This document shows, in pieces, positions 1 to 6,733 of a stretch of 7,666 nt of DNA. The stretch comes from Christiangramia sp. (GTDB taxonomy: Bacteria; Bacteroidota; Bacteroidia; Flavobacteriales; Flavobacteriaceae). Location of the stretch: the NCBI GenBank assembly GCA_024635735.1, contig JAGXII010000173.1, positions 1 to 7,666 on the forward strand, in the 5' to 3' direction. The notes below the pieces were generated by a model that saw only the letters and a list, made by a program, of their open reading frames with translations, was not told the origin of the DNA and ran no database searches. Position numbers and translations under genes: made by a program. How positions within the stretch are numbered: position 1 is the first letter of the stretch; the number at the start of each line of letters is the position of its first letter.

Positions 1-673
1 CTGTTTGTTGTACTCCCACTTCAGTGAGATTACCTGCCTCTTTAAGGGCTCTGGTAGTTTCCAGGCTGTTCTTACGGCTTTCAATGGTCGATTCGGTGAT
101 CCTTATTTGGTCGTCCAGTGCCAGTAACTGATAATAAGTCGAAGCGATATCGGCAATTAACCTTGTCTTTACTGCCTGATGGGCTGCAAGGGTTTGAAGA
201 TAACTTGCCTCAAAAGCCTTTTTCTGACTGGTAATCTTTCCCCAAATATCAGCTTCCCAGGATAGGCTGGTGTTTACTTCGTATTGATCTAATGAACTAA
301 AAAAACTTCCAAACTGGCTATTTTTAGACAATTCCTGGTGAGTATATCTGGTGTTTCCGTTTATGGTGGGCAGGTAACCTGCCTTTCCCTGTTTGGTATA
401 GGCTTCGGCAGCCAGAATTTGCTGAAGTGCAATCCGGATATCAATATTATTTTCCAGTCCCTTTTTAATATAATCCTGTAAAAGCGGATCGGTAAACATT
501 TCGGTCCAGGAAATAGTGGCAATATTCAGGCTGTCCTGTTCAATAGAATCGGTACGATAATACTCTTCTTTGACAACATCCGGCTGTTCATAATCCTTTG
601 CGACAAAACAAGATTGAAGACTTAGTATTCCGAAGATGCCTGTTATTATTTTAAAACTGATCGTATTTTTCAT
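1..673 (-). CDS. RND efflux outer-membrane channel lipoprotein (TolC/OprM/NodT type), 3' part missing
   Basis: This is the outer-membrane exit duct of the tripartite efflux pump encoded just upstream. The first 224 residues are visible; the family is usually about 450-480 residues, so roughly the C-terminal half lies beyond the left edge. The protein starts MKNTISFK and has a hydrophobic signal ending in a lipobox L-Q-S-C with Cys22 as the predicted lipidated residue. Family-typical stretches follow: W-T-E-M-F-x-D-P-L-L near residues 57-66, an N-N-x-D-I-R-I-A segment, P-T-I-N-G, S-W-E-A-D-I-W-G-K, and D-I-A-S-T-Y-Y-Q-L-L-A-L-D, which belongs to the long periplasmic helices. The start ATG lies 2 bp after the pump gene's stop, which supports co-transcription and possibly translational coupling. 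No frameshift was seen in the visible part. The family call is secure; the transported substrate is unknown. Confidence 0.93.
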   Translation of the reverse strand, partial: MKNTISFKIITGIFGILSLQSCFVAKDYEQPDVVKEEYYRTDSIEQDSLNIATISWTEMFTDPLLQDYIKKGLENNIDIRIALQQILAAEAYTKQGKAGYLPTINGNTRYTHQELSKNSQFGSFFSSLDQYEVNTSLSWEADIWGKITSQKKAFEASYLQTLAAHQAVKTRLIADIASTYYQLLALDDQIRITESTIESRKNSLETTRALKEAGNLTEVGVQQT

Positions 674-675
674 TT

Positions 676-3600
676 TTACTGTTTCAACTGGTTGGTTGTA
701 TTTTCAGCATTTATTTTACTGCTTACTTTTTCCTGAAGCCACTGGAAAACGATAAACAGAATAGGAATTACAAAAATTCCAAAAACAGTCCCTACCAGTA
801 ATCCGCCGGCAGCTCCTGTCCCAATAGAACGGTTTCCTTCGGCACCAACTCCGCTGGCAAGTACCAGCGGCAACAAACCAAAAATAAAGGCAAAAGAGGT
901 CATTAAAATAGGTCTCAGACGTACACCGGCTCCATCGATAGCCGCCTTTGTAATAGACATCCCTTCAAGTCTTCGCTGCCTTGCGAATTCTACTATTAGA
1001 ATAGCATTTTTGGCGAGTAAACCAATAAGCATGATTAGAGCGATCTGGAAATAGATATTGTTCTCTAAACCGGCAAGCCAGGTACTAAAATAGGCTCCGG
1101 CGACACCTATAGGAAGTGAAAGTATTACTGAAAATGGTAAAAGATAACTCTCGTACTGTGCAGCCAAAAGGAAGTAAACAAACACTATACTCAGCATGAA
1201 AATAATTGCGGCCTGGCCTGAAGAAGCTATTTCTTCACGGGTAAGTCCTGAAAAAGCCACATCATACCCACTTGGTAAAACCTTATCTGCCGTTCTTCTT
1301 ATGGCATCAATCGTTCCACCGGAACTATATCCCTGGGCTGCGGTTCCATTAATGGCCACCGCATTAAAAAGATTAAAACGGGTGATAGTTTGCGGACCAT
1401 AAATACGATTGAGAGTTACAAATTGCGAAATAGGCGTCATTTCTCCTCCCGCAGTCTTTACGTACATACTATTCAAGCTTTCTTTATCGACACGATTTTC
1501 CGGAAGTGCCTGCACGAATACCCGGTATTGTTTTCCGAAACGGCTAAAATTAGTGGTATAATAACCTCCAATATAACCCTGCATTACGGCAAGAATACTA
1601 TTCACCGTCACTCCTGCCTGTTTAGCTTTAGGAACATTGATGTCCATTCGCAACTGTGGATAATTGGTGCTAAAAGGGTTGGAAGCATAAGCCACTTCTG
1701 GCTCCTGCATTAAAGTATTCACAAACTCATTAGCAGTTTCATCTAAAACCTTCAGGCCGCCGGCTGAACGATCCAGTAATTGCATTTCAAATCCATCTGC
1801 ACTTCCAAAACCGGGTACACTTGGAGGTGTGAAATAAATGACTTTCGCATCGCTTATAGCACCAGATTTTTTGTTGAGTTCTGCAATGATGTTATCTATT
1901 GAAGTCTCCTCGGTGTCACGTTTGTCCCAGTCTTCAAGGATAATGAATCCCATAAAATTGGAACTACCAGCTCCCGAGAAGAAATTTCGTCCAGCAATAA
2001 CTGTTGCAGTTCTAACCCCTTCAACGGTTTGCATCTGGTCATAAAGGGTTTTCGATGCCTGGAAAGATCTGTCTAAAGACGATCCCGGAGGTAATTCGGC
2101 ATTTACAAAAATCACCCCTCTGTCTTCTGTGGGTACAAAACCGGTTGGAATAGAGTTGCTTATCCAGAAAATTCCAAGCCCTGCAAGTAAGAGAATTCCC
2201 AGGGTGATCCATCTATTTTTGGCCAGAAAGCCAAGGGAGCTTGTATATTTATTTCGGGTCGTGTTAAATCCAGCGTCAAATGCTGAATGAAAGCGCTGAA
2301 GATAATTTTTCTTTTTCTCCTCAGGATTTTTAGGCCGGAGAAACAGAGCACATAGCGCCGGACTTAGCGTAAGCGCATTAACTGCAGAAATAAGTATGGC
2401 AATAATTAAGGTTACTCCAAATTGTTCGTAGAAAACTCCCGAAGGTCCCTGAATAAAAGTGATAGGGATAAAAACTGCTGCCATTACCAGGGTAATGGAA
2501 ACAATAGCTCCAGCAATTTCGCTCATTGCAGATATGGAAGCTTTTTTAGCGCTTGCGGTACCACCTTCCAGTTTCGCATGGACGGCTTCCACTACCACAA
2601 TGGCATCATCTACCACAATACCAATAGCAAGAACAAGGGCAAAAAGAGTTAACAAGTTAATCGAATATCCCAGTATATTAAGGAAAAAGAAAGTTCCTAT
2701 AATGGAAACCGGAACTGCAATCGCCGGGATCAAAGTAGATTTAAGATCCTGAAGGAAAATGAATACTACGATAAAAACCAGGATAAAAGCTTCAATCAGA
2801 GTACTTTTTACTTTCCCGATTGAAGCAGTCAGGAATTTATTGGTGTCATAATTAACAATATATTCAACACCTTCCGGAAAGTCCTTTTCCAGCTCATCCA
2901 TTTTATCGTAAATATTCTCAATGATCTCCTGTGCATTGGAGCCGGGAGTCTGAAAAATTCCGAAGTTAATTGCCGGATGGCCTTTTGACCTTGAAAGAGT
3001 GGAGTAAGATTGTGCTCCAAGTTCTACCTTTCCAACATCTTTTACTCTAAGTAATTCACCATTATTCTGAGCTTTTATAATGATGTCTTCATATTGATCG
3101 GCCGTTTTATAACGACCGCGGTATTTTAGAACATATTCAAAAGATTCTCCTGAATTCTGTCCCAGAGAACCAGCCGCAGCTTCCAGACTCTGTTCCCCAA
3201 TTACATTAATCACATCACTGGGAACCAGTCCGTAATTTGCCATTTTTGCCGGGTCAAGCCACACTCTCATGGCATAATCCTTACCTCCAAAAACTGTCAC
3301 ATCCCCAACACCATTAATACGTTGAAGCTCAGGTTTAACGTTGATATTGAGATAATTTTGAATAAAAGTGTCGTCAAAATCAGGATTGGTAGAATAAAGT
3401 CCTGCATATAAAAGAGCTGAATTCTGAACTTTGGTAGTGGTAACTCCTGAACGGATTACTTCAGAAGGTAAGACCGAATTCGCCCTGGCAACGCGGTTTT
3501 GTACATTCACCGCTGCTATATCCGGATCATAACCCTGCTCAAAGAAAACCTGAATACTCGCACTACCATTATTACTGGCACTGGAAGTAATATATTTCAT

Positions 3601-3822
3601 TCCTTCAACCCCATTAATTTGTTCTTCGATAGGGATGATCACACTTTCTACGATCGTTTCGGCATTCGCTCCGGGATAGGTTGCATTCACCTGTACAGTA
3701 GGTGGTGCAATATCGGGATATTGAGTAACCGGTAATTGTGTAAGTCCAAGTACTCCAAGAATTACAATAATGATGGAGATAACGGTAGAGAGTACAGGAC
3801 GTTCAATAAAGGTCTTTAGCAT
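676..3822 (-). CDS. RND multidrug efflux permease, HAE-1 family (AcrB/MexB-like)
   Basis: This is the inner-membrane, proton-driven pump subunit of a tripartite efflux system, expected to work as a trimer with the adaptor and outer-membrane channel encoded on either side. Its 1048 residues match the usual HAE-1 length. It begins with the typical MLKTFIERPVLSTVISI, and TM1 spans about residues 10-30. TM4 carries the proton-relay aspartates D405 and D406 in V-V-D-D-A-I-V-V-V-E. TM10 has K938 in G-L-L-A-K-N-A-I-L-I-V-E-F, and TM11 follows R-L-R-P-I-L-M-T-S with T975. Two large periplasmic loops lie at about residues 31-340 and 557-868, and a switch-loop-like G-R-N-F-F-S-G-A-G-S lies at 611-620. 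Aromatic pocket positions F178, F614/F615 and F626 line up with AcrB phenylalanines, while the AcrB F136 position is alanine. The gene starts 6 bp after the adaptor's stop. Hydrophobic drugs, detergents or bile-like compounds are likely substrates by family, but the sequence does not identify one. Confidence 0.98.
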   Translation of the reverse strand: MLKTFIERPVLSTVISIIIVILGVLGLTQLPVTQYPDIAPPTVQVNATYPGANAETIVESVIIPIEEQINGVEGMKYITSSASNNGSASIQVFFEQGYDPDIAAVNVQNRVARANSVLPSEVIRSGVTTTKVQNSALLYAGLYSTNPDFDDTFIQNYLNINVKPELQRINGVGDVTVFGGKDYAMRVWLDPAKMANYGLVPSDVINVIGEQSLEAAAGSLGQNSGESFEYVLKYRGRYKTADQYEDIIIKAQNNGELLRVKDVGKVELGAQSYSTLSRSKGHPAINFGIFQTPGSNAQEIIENIYDKMDELEKDFPEGVEYIVNYDTNKFLTASIGKVKSTLIEAFILVFIVVFIFLQDLKSTLIPAIAVPVSIIGTFFFLNILGYSINLLTLFALVLAIGIVVDDAIVVVEAVHAKLEGGTASAKKASISAMSEIAGAIVSITLVMAAVFIPITFIQGPSGVFYEQFGVTLIIAILISAVNALTLSPALCALFLRPKNPEEKKKNYLQRFHSAFDAGFNTTRNKYTSSLGFLAKNRWITLGILLLAGLGIFWISNSIPTGFVPTEDRGVIFVNAELPPGSSLDRSFQASKTLYDQMQTVEGVRTATVIAGRNFFSGAGSSNFMGFIILEDWDKRDTEETSIDNIIAELNKKSGAISDAKVIYFTPPSVPGFGSADGFEMQLLDRSAGGLKVLDETANEFVNTLMQEPEVAYASNPFSTNYPQLRMDINVPKAKQAGVTVNSILAVMQGYIGGYYTTNFSRFGKQYRVFVQALPENRVDKESLNSMYVKTAGGEMTPISQFVTLNRIYGPQTITRFNLFNAVAINGTAAQGYSSGGTIDAIRRTADKVLPSGYDVAFSGLTREEIASSGQAAIIFMLSIVFVYFLLAAQYESYLLPFSVILSLPIGVAGAYFSTWLAGLENNIYFQIALIMLIGLLAKNAILIVEFARQRRLEGMSITKAAIDGAGVRLRPILMTSFAFIFGLLPLVLASGVGAEGNRSIGTGAAGGLLVGTVFGIFVIPILFIVFQWLQEKVSSKINAENTTNQLKQ

Positions 3823-3828
3823 AATTTC

Positions 3829-4947
3829 TTAATTGAAAACAGGTTCAAAGGAATTGATAATACTATCCAGACTGGTCATTTGTGGCTGAATTTTCATTCC
3901 GGGACGAACTTTACCAGCGCCCTTGGCAAGAATTAATTCACCTTCACTAACTCCGTCATTTTCCTCTACAACATACAGATTCCCGGCTTCGCTAAGAACT
4001 TTTATCGAATTGGAAGAAAGGGTGTCTGCAACAACTTTATAGACAAAAGTCTGTCCCTGTCTTTCATAAGTTGAAAGGCTTGGAACTACCAACGCATTTT
4101 TAAAGGTTTCAGGTACTTTAATAGTACCGCTACTACCATTTCTTAGTAGTCCGTTATTTTTAAATTTTGCTCTGAAGGAAACCGTTCCTGTTTGTTCATC
4201 AATACTTCCCGAGATGGTTTCAATAGTACCTGCCAGCTCATATTCCTGTGAATTTGCCAGAATCAGTTTTATTTTTGGGAGGTTATTTATCTTTTCTTTC
4301 ATATTCTCACCTTCCGCATTTTGCATAAAGCCCAGAAAGTCTTTTTCATTCATAGAAAAAATAGCGTATACGTCTTCAATAGAAGAAACCTGGGTTAATG
4401 CTGTTTGGTCCTGCGGGCTCACCAGCGAGCCCTTTCGATAGTTGATCTTTCCAACCACTCCGGTTACCGGACTCTTGATATTGGCATAGCCAATATTGGC
4501 AGCAATACTGTTATAATTGCTTTTTGCCTGCTGAAGTTTCGCTTTAGCTGTTTCCAGTTGTACTTCACTTATGATGTCCTTATCCACCAGAGGTTTTAAT
4601 TTGTCCACTTCCACCTGGGCTGCATTTACATTGGCCTTCGCGCCTTCGGCATCCTGGTTTAGGGACTCTGTCTCCAGTTTAAAAAGCAGCTGTCCCTTTT
4701 TCACTTCTTCGCCTTCTTCAACCAGTACATCTGTAATATATCCTGGAACTTTTGCTCGAATGGCACTGTTGACCGAACCTTCAATTTCGGCAGGATAAGA
4801 ATTATAAACGGTTACTGTTTTGCGGGGTACTTTTAATACAGGATAGGAAGGGGCACCTGCCGACTGTTTTTCTGAATTTTCATTGCTATTACATGCTAAT
4901 ATTAGCAAGGCTGCAACAGTAGTAAGTACGAATCTAAAAAATTTCAT
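3829..4947 (-). CDS. RND efflux periplasmic adaptor lipoprotein (membrane fusion protein, AcrA-like)
   Basis: This protein bridges the RND pump and the outer-membrane channel in the periplasm. It has 372 residues, normal for the family. The signal peptide ends in a lipobox L-I-L-A-C, with Cys19 predicted as lipidated. The order is: two lipoyl/barrel-sandwich halves at about residues 60-94 (with A-K-V-P-G-Y-I-T-D-V and E-G-E-E-V-K-K-G-Q-L-L-F) and 152-186 (Y-A-N-I-K-S-P-V-T-G-V-V-G); an alpha-helical hairpin at about 96-150 between them; a beta-barrel at about 190-280; and a membrane-proximal domain to the C-terminus. The hairpin tip carries K116-L120-S127, spaced like the AcrA RLS channel-docking motif but with Lys for Arg. 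The gene follows the regulator by 15 bp and precedes the pump by 6 bp. Its leader is A-rich without a clear Shine-Dalgarno sequence. Confidence 0.97.
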   Translation of the reverse strand: MKFFRFVLTTVAALLILACNSNENSEKQSAGAPSYPVLKVPRKTVTVYNSYPAEIEGSVNSAIRAKVPGYITDVLVEEGEEVKKGQLLFKLETESLNQDAEGAKANVNAAQVEVDKLKPLVDKDIISEVQLETAKAKLQQAKSNYNSIAANIGYANIKSPVTGVVGKINYRKGSLVSPQDQTALTQVSSIEDVYAIFSMNEKDFLGFMQNAEGENMKEKINNLPKIKLILANSQEYELAGTIETISGSIDEQTGTVSFRAKFKNNGLLRNGSSGTIKVPETFKNALVVPSLSTYERQGQTFVYKVVADTLSSNSIKVLSEAGNLYVVEENDGVSEGELILAKGAGKVRPGMKIQPQMTSLDSIINSFEPVFN

Positions 4948-4962
4948 TCTTTGATCGATTGG

Positions 4963-5436
4963 TTAATTGCCAGGCATTTTTGCGATGGCCGTTTCTAAAT
5001 TTTGTCTTTGCGCTTCCAGATATTCCCTGAAATGATTGGTAAACTCCAGATGCCTATTATACTTCTCAGGGTTGTGCTGTTTATTATAGGAAGAAAGCTT
5101 TTCAATTAATTCTAACTCAGAATTTATTTTAGTAAGATGATCCTTTAACCTCATGGTGAGGTATTGCTTACTGGCCCTGAAATAACGTTTACGATCTCCT
5201 GGTTTTGTAAAGTACTCGGCTCTGTTTAATTGAAGTAACATATTAAGCTGAGTGGAGACCGAACTTTTACTGGCACCTGTAATTTGAGTGATGTCTTCAA
5301 AAGTATGGCCTTCGTTAGGAGAAAGTATAAGCATTACATTTATCCGTGCCGAAAGGGGAGTAAGGTCATGGGTTTGTTCAAAGAGGATCCCTATCTCCTC
5401 TATTAACTTCCTTTTTTCCGCAGAACAAATGCCCAT
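4963..5436 (-). CDS. GbsR/MarR-type winged-helix transcriptional regulator of the efflux operon
   Basis: This is a probable DNA-binding regulator, first gene of the efflux operon and likely its local repressor. At the chosen start it has 157 residues (MGICSAEKRKLIEEIG...). Residues about 26-42 (L-T-P-L-S-A-R-I-N-V-M-L-I-L-S-P) match the segment before the DNA-binding domain in GbsR-like proteins. The helix-turn-helix is at about 44-68, with S-K-S-S-V-S-T-Q-L as the recognition helix, and the wing is at about 72-89, containing P-G-D-R-K-R-Y-F. A charged helical C-terminus (about 92-152) probably dimerises. A longer reading frame opens at 5529, but that ATG is in the loop of the upstream terminator and its 31 extra residues would span the predicted operator and promoter. 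They are also unlike this family, so the 5436 start is preferred. Whether it represses or activates, and its ligand, are inferred only from position. Confidence 0.9.
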   Translation of the reverse strand: MGICSAEKRKLIEEIGILFEQTHDLTPLSARINVMLILSPNEGHTFEDITQITGASKSSVSTQLNMLLQLNRAEYFTKPGDRKRYFRASKQYLTMRLKDHLTKINSELELIEKLSSYNKQHNPEKYNRHLEFTNHFREYLEAQRQNLETAIAKMPGN

Positions 5437-5454
5437 AATAAATTTTATAAAGGG

Positions 5455-5485
5455 CAAATATAAAACAGGTTCGGTAATCACCGAA
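5455..5485 (-). promoter_or_regulatory. Predicted Bacteroidota-type promoter of the efflux operon
   Basis: On the minus strand the sequence TATATTTG (5462 down to 5455) matches the Bacteroidota -7 consensus TAnnTTTG exactly. TTCG (5485 to 5482) lies 19 nt upstream, one base from the -33 TTTG element at normal spacing. Transcription would start near 5449, leaving a short A/T-rich leader of about 13 nt before the regulator's ATG. No start site is measured here; the call rests on consensus match, spacing and position directly before the operon. Confidence 0.7.
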
Positions 5486-5486
5486 C
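5469..5486. promoter_or_regulatory. Inverted repeat, candidate operator of the GbsR/MarR-type regulator
   Basis: GTTCGGT-AATC-ACCGAAC on the plus strand is a perfect palindrome with 7-bp arms and a 4-bp spacer. It covers the -33 position and most of the spacer of the predicted operon promoter and ends 6 bp before the -7 box, so a bound dimer would block RNA polymerase. Its size suits a winged-helix dimer. It is not followed by a T-tract, which argues against a terminator. Binding by the product encoded at 4963-5436 is inferred. Confidence 0.65.
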
Positions 5487-5510
5487 TAAAAAAACCAAAA
5501 AACTTTGTTA

Positions 5511-5540
5511 AATAAAAAAGCCCCGCCATTTGGCGGAGCT
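5511..5540 (-). terminator. Rho-independent terminator after the asparaginase gene
   Basis: Read on the minus strand, AGCTCCGCC and GGCGGGGCT pair into a 9-bp GC-rich stem (one T-G wobble) with a 4-nt loop, followed by TTTTTTATT. It begins 20 bp after the asparaginase stop codon and ends before the efflux promoter, so it separates the two transcription units. The plus strand also carries a T-rich stretch after the stem, but no plus-strand gene ends here. Confidence 0.9.
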
Positions 5541-5560
5541 TTATATATTTTTACAAATTC

Positions 5561-6625
5561 TTATTTGCTGTACATTCCTATTTTAAGTTCTCCATTCTTG
5601 TTCATGGTGGCGCGATACATCCCGGCAGTATTGAATTCCATCGCCACATTTCCGTCGTGATCTATTGCGATGATCCCCCCGTCACCTCCCAATGCGGGTA
5701 ATTTTTTCTGAATAACTTCACTGGCAGCCTCCTGTAAGGAAAGACCTTTATACTCCATCATAGCCGAGATATCATAGGCAACCACCCCCCGAATAAAATA
5801 TTCACCCCATCCGGTACTTGAAACAGCACAGGTTTTATTGTTAGCATAAGTTCCCGCACCGATAATAGGAGAATCACCAATGCGATTATATTTCTTGTTA
5901 CTCATTCCTCCGGTAGAGGTTCCCGCTGCAATGTTGCCGTGCTTATCCAGGGCGGCACAACCTACAGTTCCAAATTTTTCATCTTTAATAAAGGGATCGT
6001 AAAAAGCGGTTTTATTATTCTCTTCTTTTTCGCGTTCCCGGGCTCTTTCCATTGCTTTGTATCTTTTTTCGGTATAGAAATAAGAAGGATCAACAATTTC
6101 AAGACCCTGTTCTTTTGCGAATTGTTCAGCCCCTTTTCCTGAAAGTAACACGTGATCTGAATTTACCATCACTTCATACGCCAGGTTAATCGGGTTTTTA
6201 ACATTGGTTACTCCTGCTACAGCTCCTGCATTCAAAGTTTCTCCATCCATAATAGAAGCGTCCAGTTCATTTTTTCCTTCATTGGTAAAAACAGCTCCTT
6301 TTGCTGAATTAAACAAGGGACTGTTTTCCATTACATTAATTGTTCTTTGAACAGCTTCGAGAGCAGTACCGCCGTTTGCAAGAATTTCATGTCCCGTTCT
6401 TATAGCTTCTTCCAGTTTTTCTTTATAGGCCTGTTCCAAAGAATCGCTCATGTTCTCTTTGCGAATAGTGCCGGCACCCCCGTGAATTACGATTCCAAAA
6501 TTCGGAACACTGTCATTGGAAACCGTTTTTTCGGCTTCGGGATTTTGAGTTTCTTTATTGTTCTCAGCAGATTCATTGCATGAAATAAAAAATATAAGGC
6601 TGAATAGTAATAGTAAATTTTTCAT
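5561..6625 (-). CDS. Lipoprotein isoaspartyl peptidase/L-asparaginase (Ntn-hydrolase, plant-type)
   Basis: The enzyme family hydrolyses isoaspartyl (beta-aspartyl) dipeptides and often asparagine. It is made as a precursor that cleaves itself before a catalytic threonine to form alpha and beta subunits. The 354 residues begin with a short hydrophobic signal and a lipobox-like F-I-S-C (Cys16), then a polar, acidic linker to about residue 42. The alpha part starts with G-I-V-I-H-G-G-A-G-T (44-53) and has G-G-T-A-L-E-A-V and the N-E-L-D-A-S-I-M-D-G segment. T220 in F-G-T-V-G is the predicted nucleophile. T238 (G-T-S-T-G-G), R248 and D251 (R-I-G-D-S-P), and T271-G272 match the active-site residues of E. 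coli IaaA. A highly charged stretch (about 187-216) precedes the cleavage site, as in the flexible linker of relatives. The signal implies action outside the cytoplasm. Glycosylasparaginase is a related alternative but lacks support: the cleavage motif here is GTVG. Confidence 0.93.
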   Translation of the reverse strand: MKNLLLLFSLIFFISCNESAENNKETQNPEAEKTVSNDSVPNFGIVIHGGAGTIRKENMSDSLEQAYKEKLEEAIRTGHEILANGGTALEAVQRTINVMENSPLFNSAKGAVFTNEGKNELDASIMDGETLNAGAVAGVTNVKNPINLAYEVMVNSDHVLLSGKGAEQFAKEQGLEIVDPSYFYTEKRYKAMERAREREKEENNKTAFYDPFIKDEKFGTVGCAALDKHGNIAAGTSTGGMSNKKYNRIGDSPIIGAGTYANNKTCAVSSTGWGEYFIRGVVAYDISAMMEYKGLSLQEAASEVIQKKLPALGGDGGIIAIDHDGNVAMEFNTAGMYRATMNKNGELKIGMYSK

Positions 6626-6662
6626 AGATATGTTTTGGTAGCCGAAAGTTAGTTAATTTTTA

Positions 6663-6670
6663 CAAATGTT
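6663..6670 (-). promoter_or_regulatory. Weak candidate -7 element for the asparaginase gene
   Basis: AACATTTG on the minus strand differs from TAnnTTTG at one base and lies 37 bp upstream of the asparaginase ATG, within the 108-bp divergent intergenic region (6626-6733). I see no convincing -33 TTG at the right distance, so this is only the best match available. Confidence 0.3.
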
Positions 6671-6710
6671 ATTTTCATCCCTTTCTGCCTATCATCTGAA
6701 GGATATTAAG

Positions 6711-6718
6711 TAATTTTA
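6711..6718 (+). promoter_or_regulatory. Weak candidate -7 element for the dioxygenase gene
   Basis: TAATTTTA matches TAnnTTTG at all but the last base and lies 15 bp before the dioxygenase ATG, which would give a very short leader. No clear -33 element is seen. The rest of the intergenic region holds no long inverted repeat or RNA-like structure that I can recognise. Confidence 0.3.
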
Positions 6719-6733
6719 GATAAAATAGTAGTT

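Noticed and set aside
92..102. TTCGGTGATCC inside the channel gene as a second operator
   Set aside because: It matches only one arm and the spacer of the 5469-5486 palindrome; the second arm ACCGAA is absent and it lies inside a coding sequence.
1196..2752. Several plus-strand open frames of about 60-110 codons opposite the RND pump gene
   Set aside because: They lie fully antisense to a well-conserved pump gene, have no recognisable domain, and look like by-products of its codon use.
5437..5529. N-terminal extension of the regulator (31 extra codons)
   Set aside because: It starts inside a terminator loop and covers the predicted operator and promoter; the residues are hydrophobic and unlike GbsR-type N-termini.
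6626..6733. Possible riboswitch or small RNA in the divergent intergenic region
   Set aside because: Only 108 bp, AT-rich, with no long stem, terminator or recognised riboswitch core; promoters for the two flanking genes are enough to explain it.
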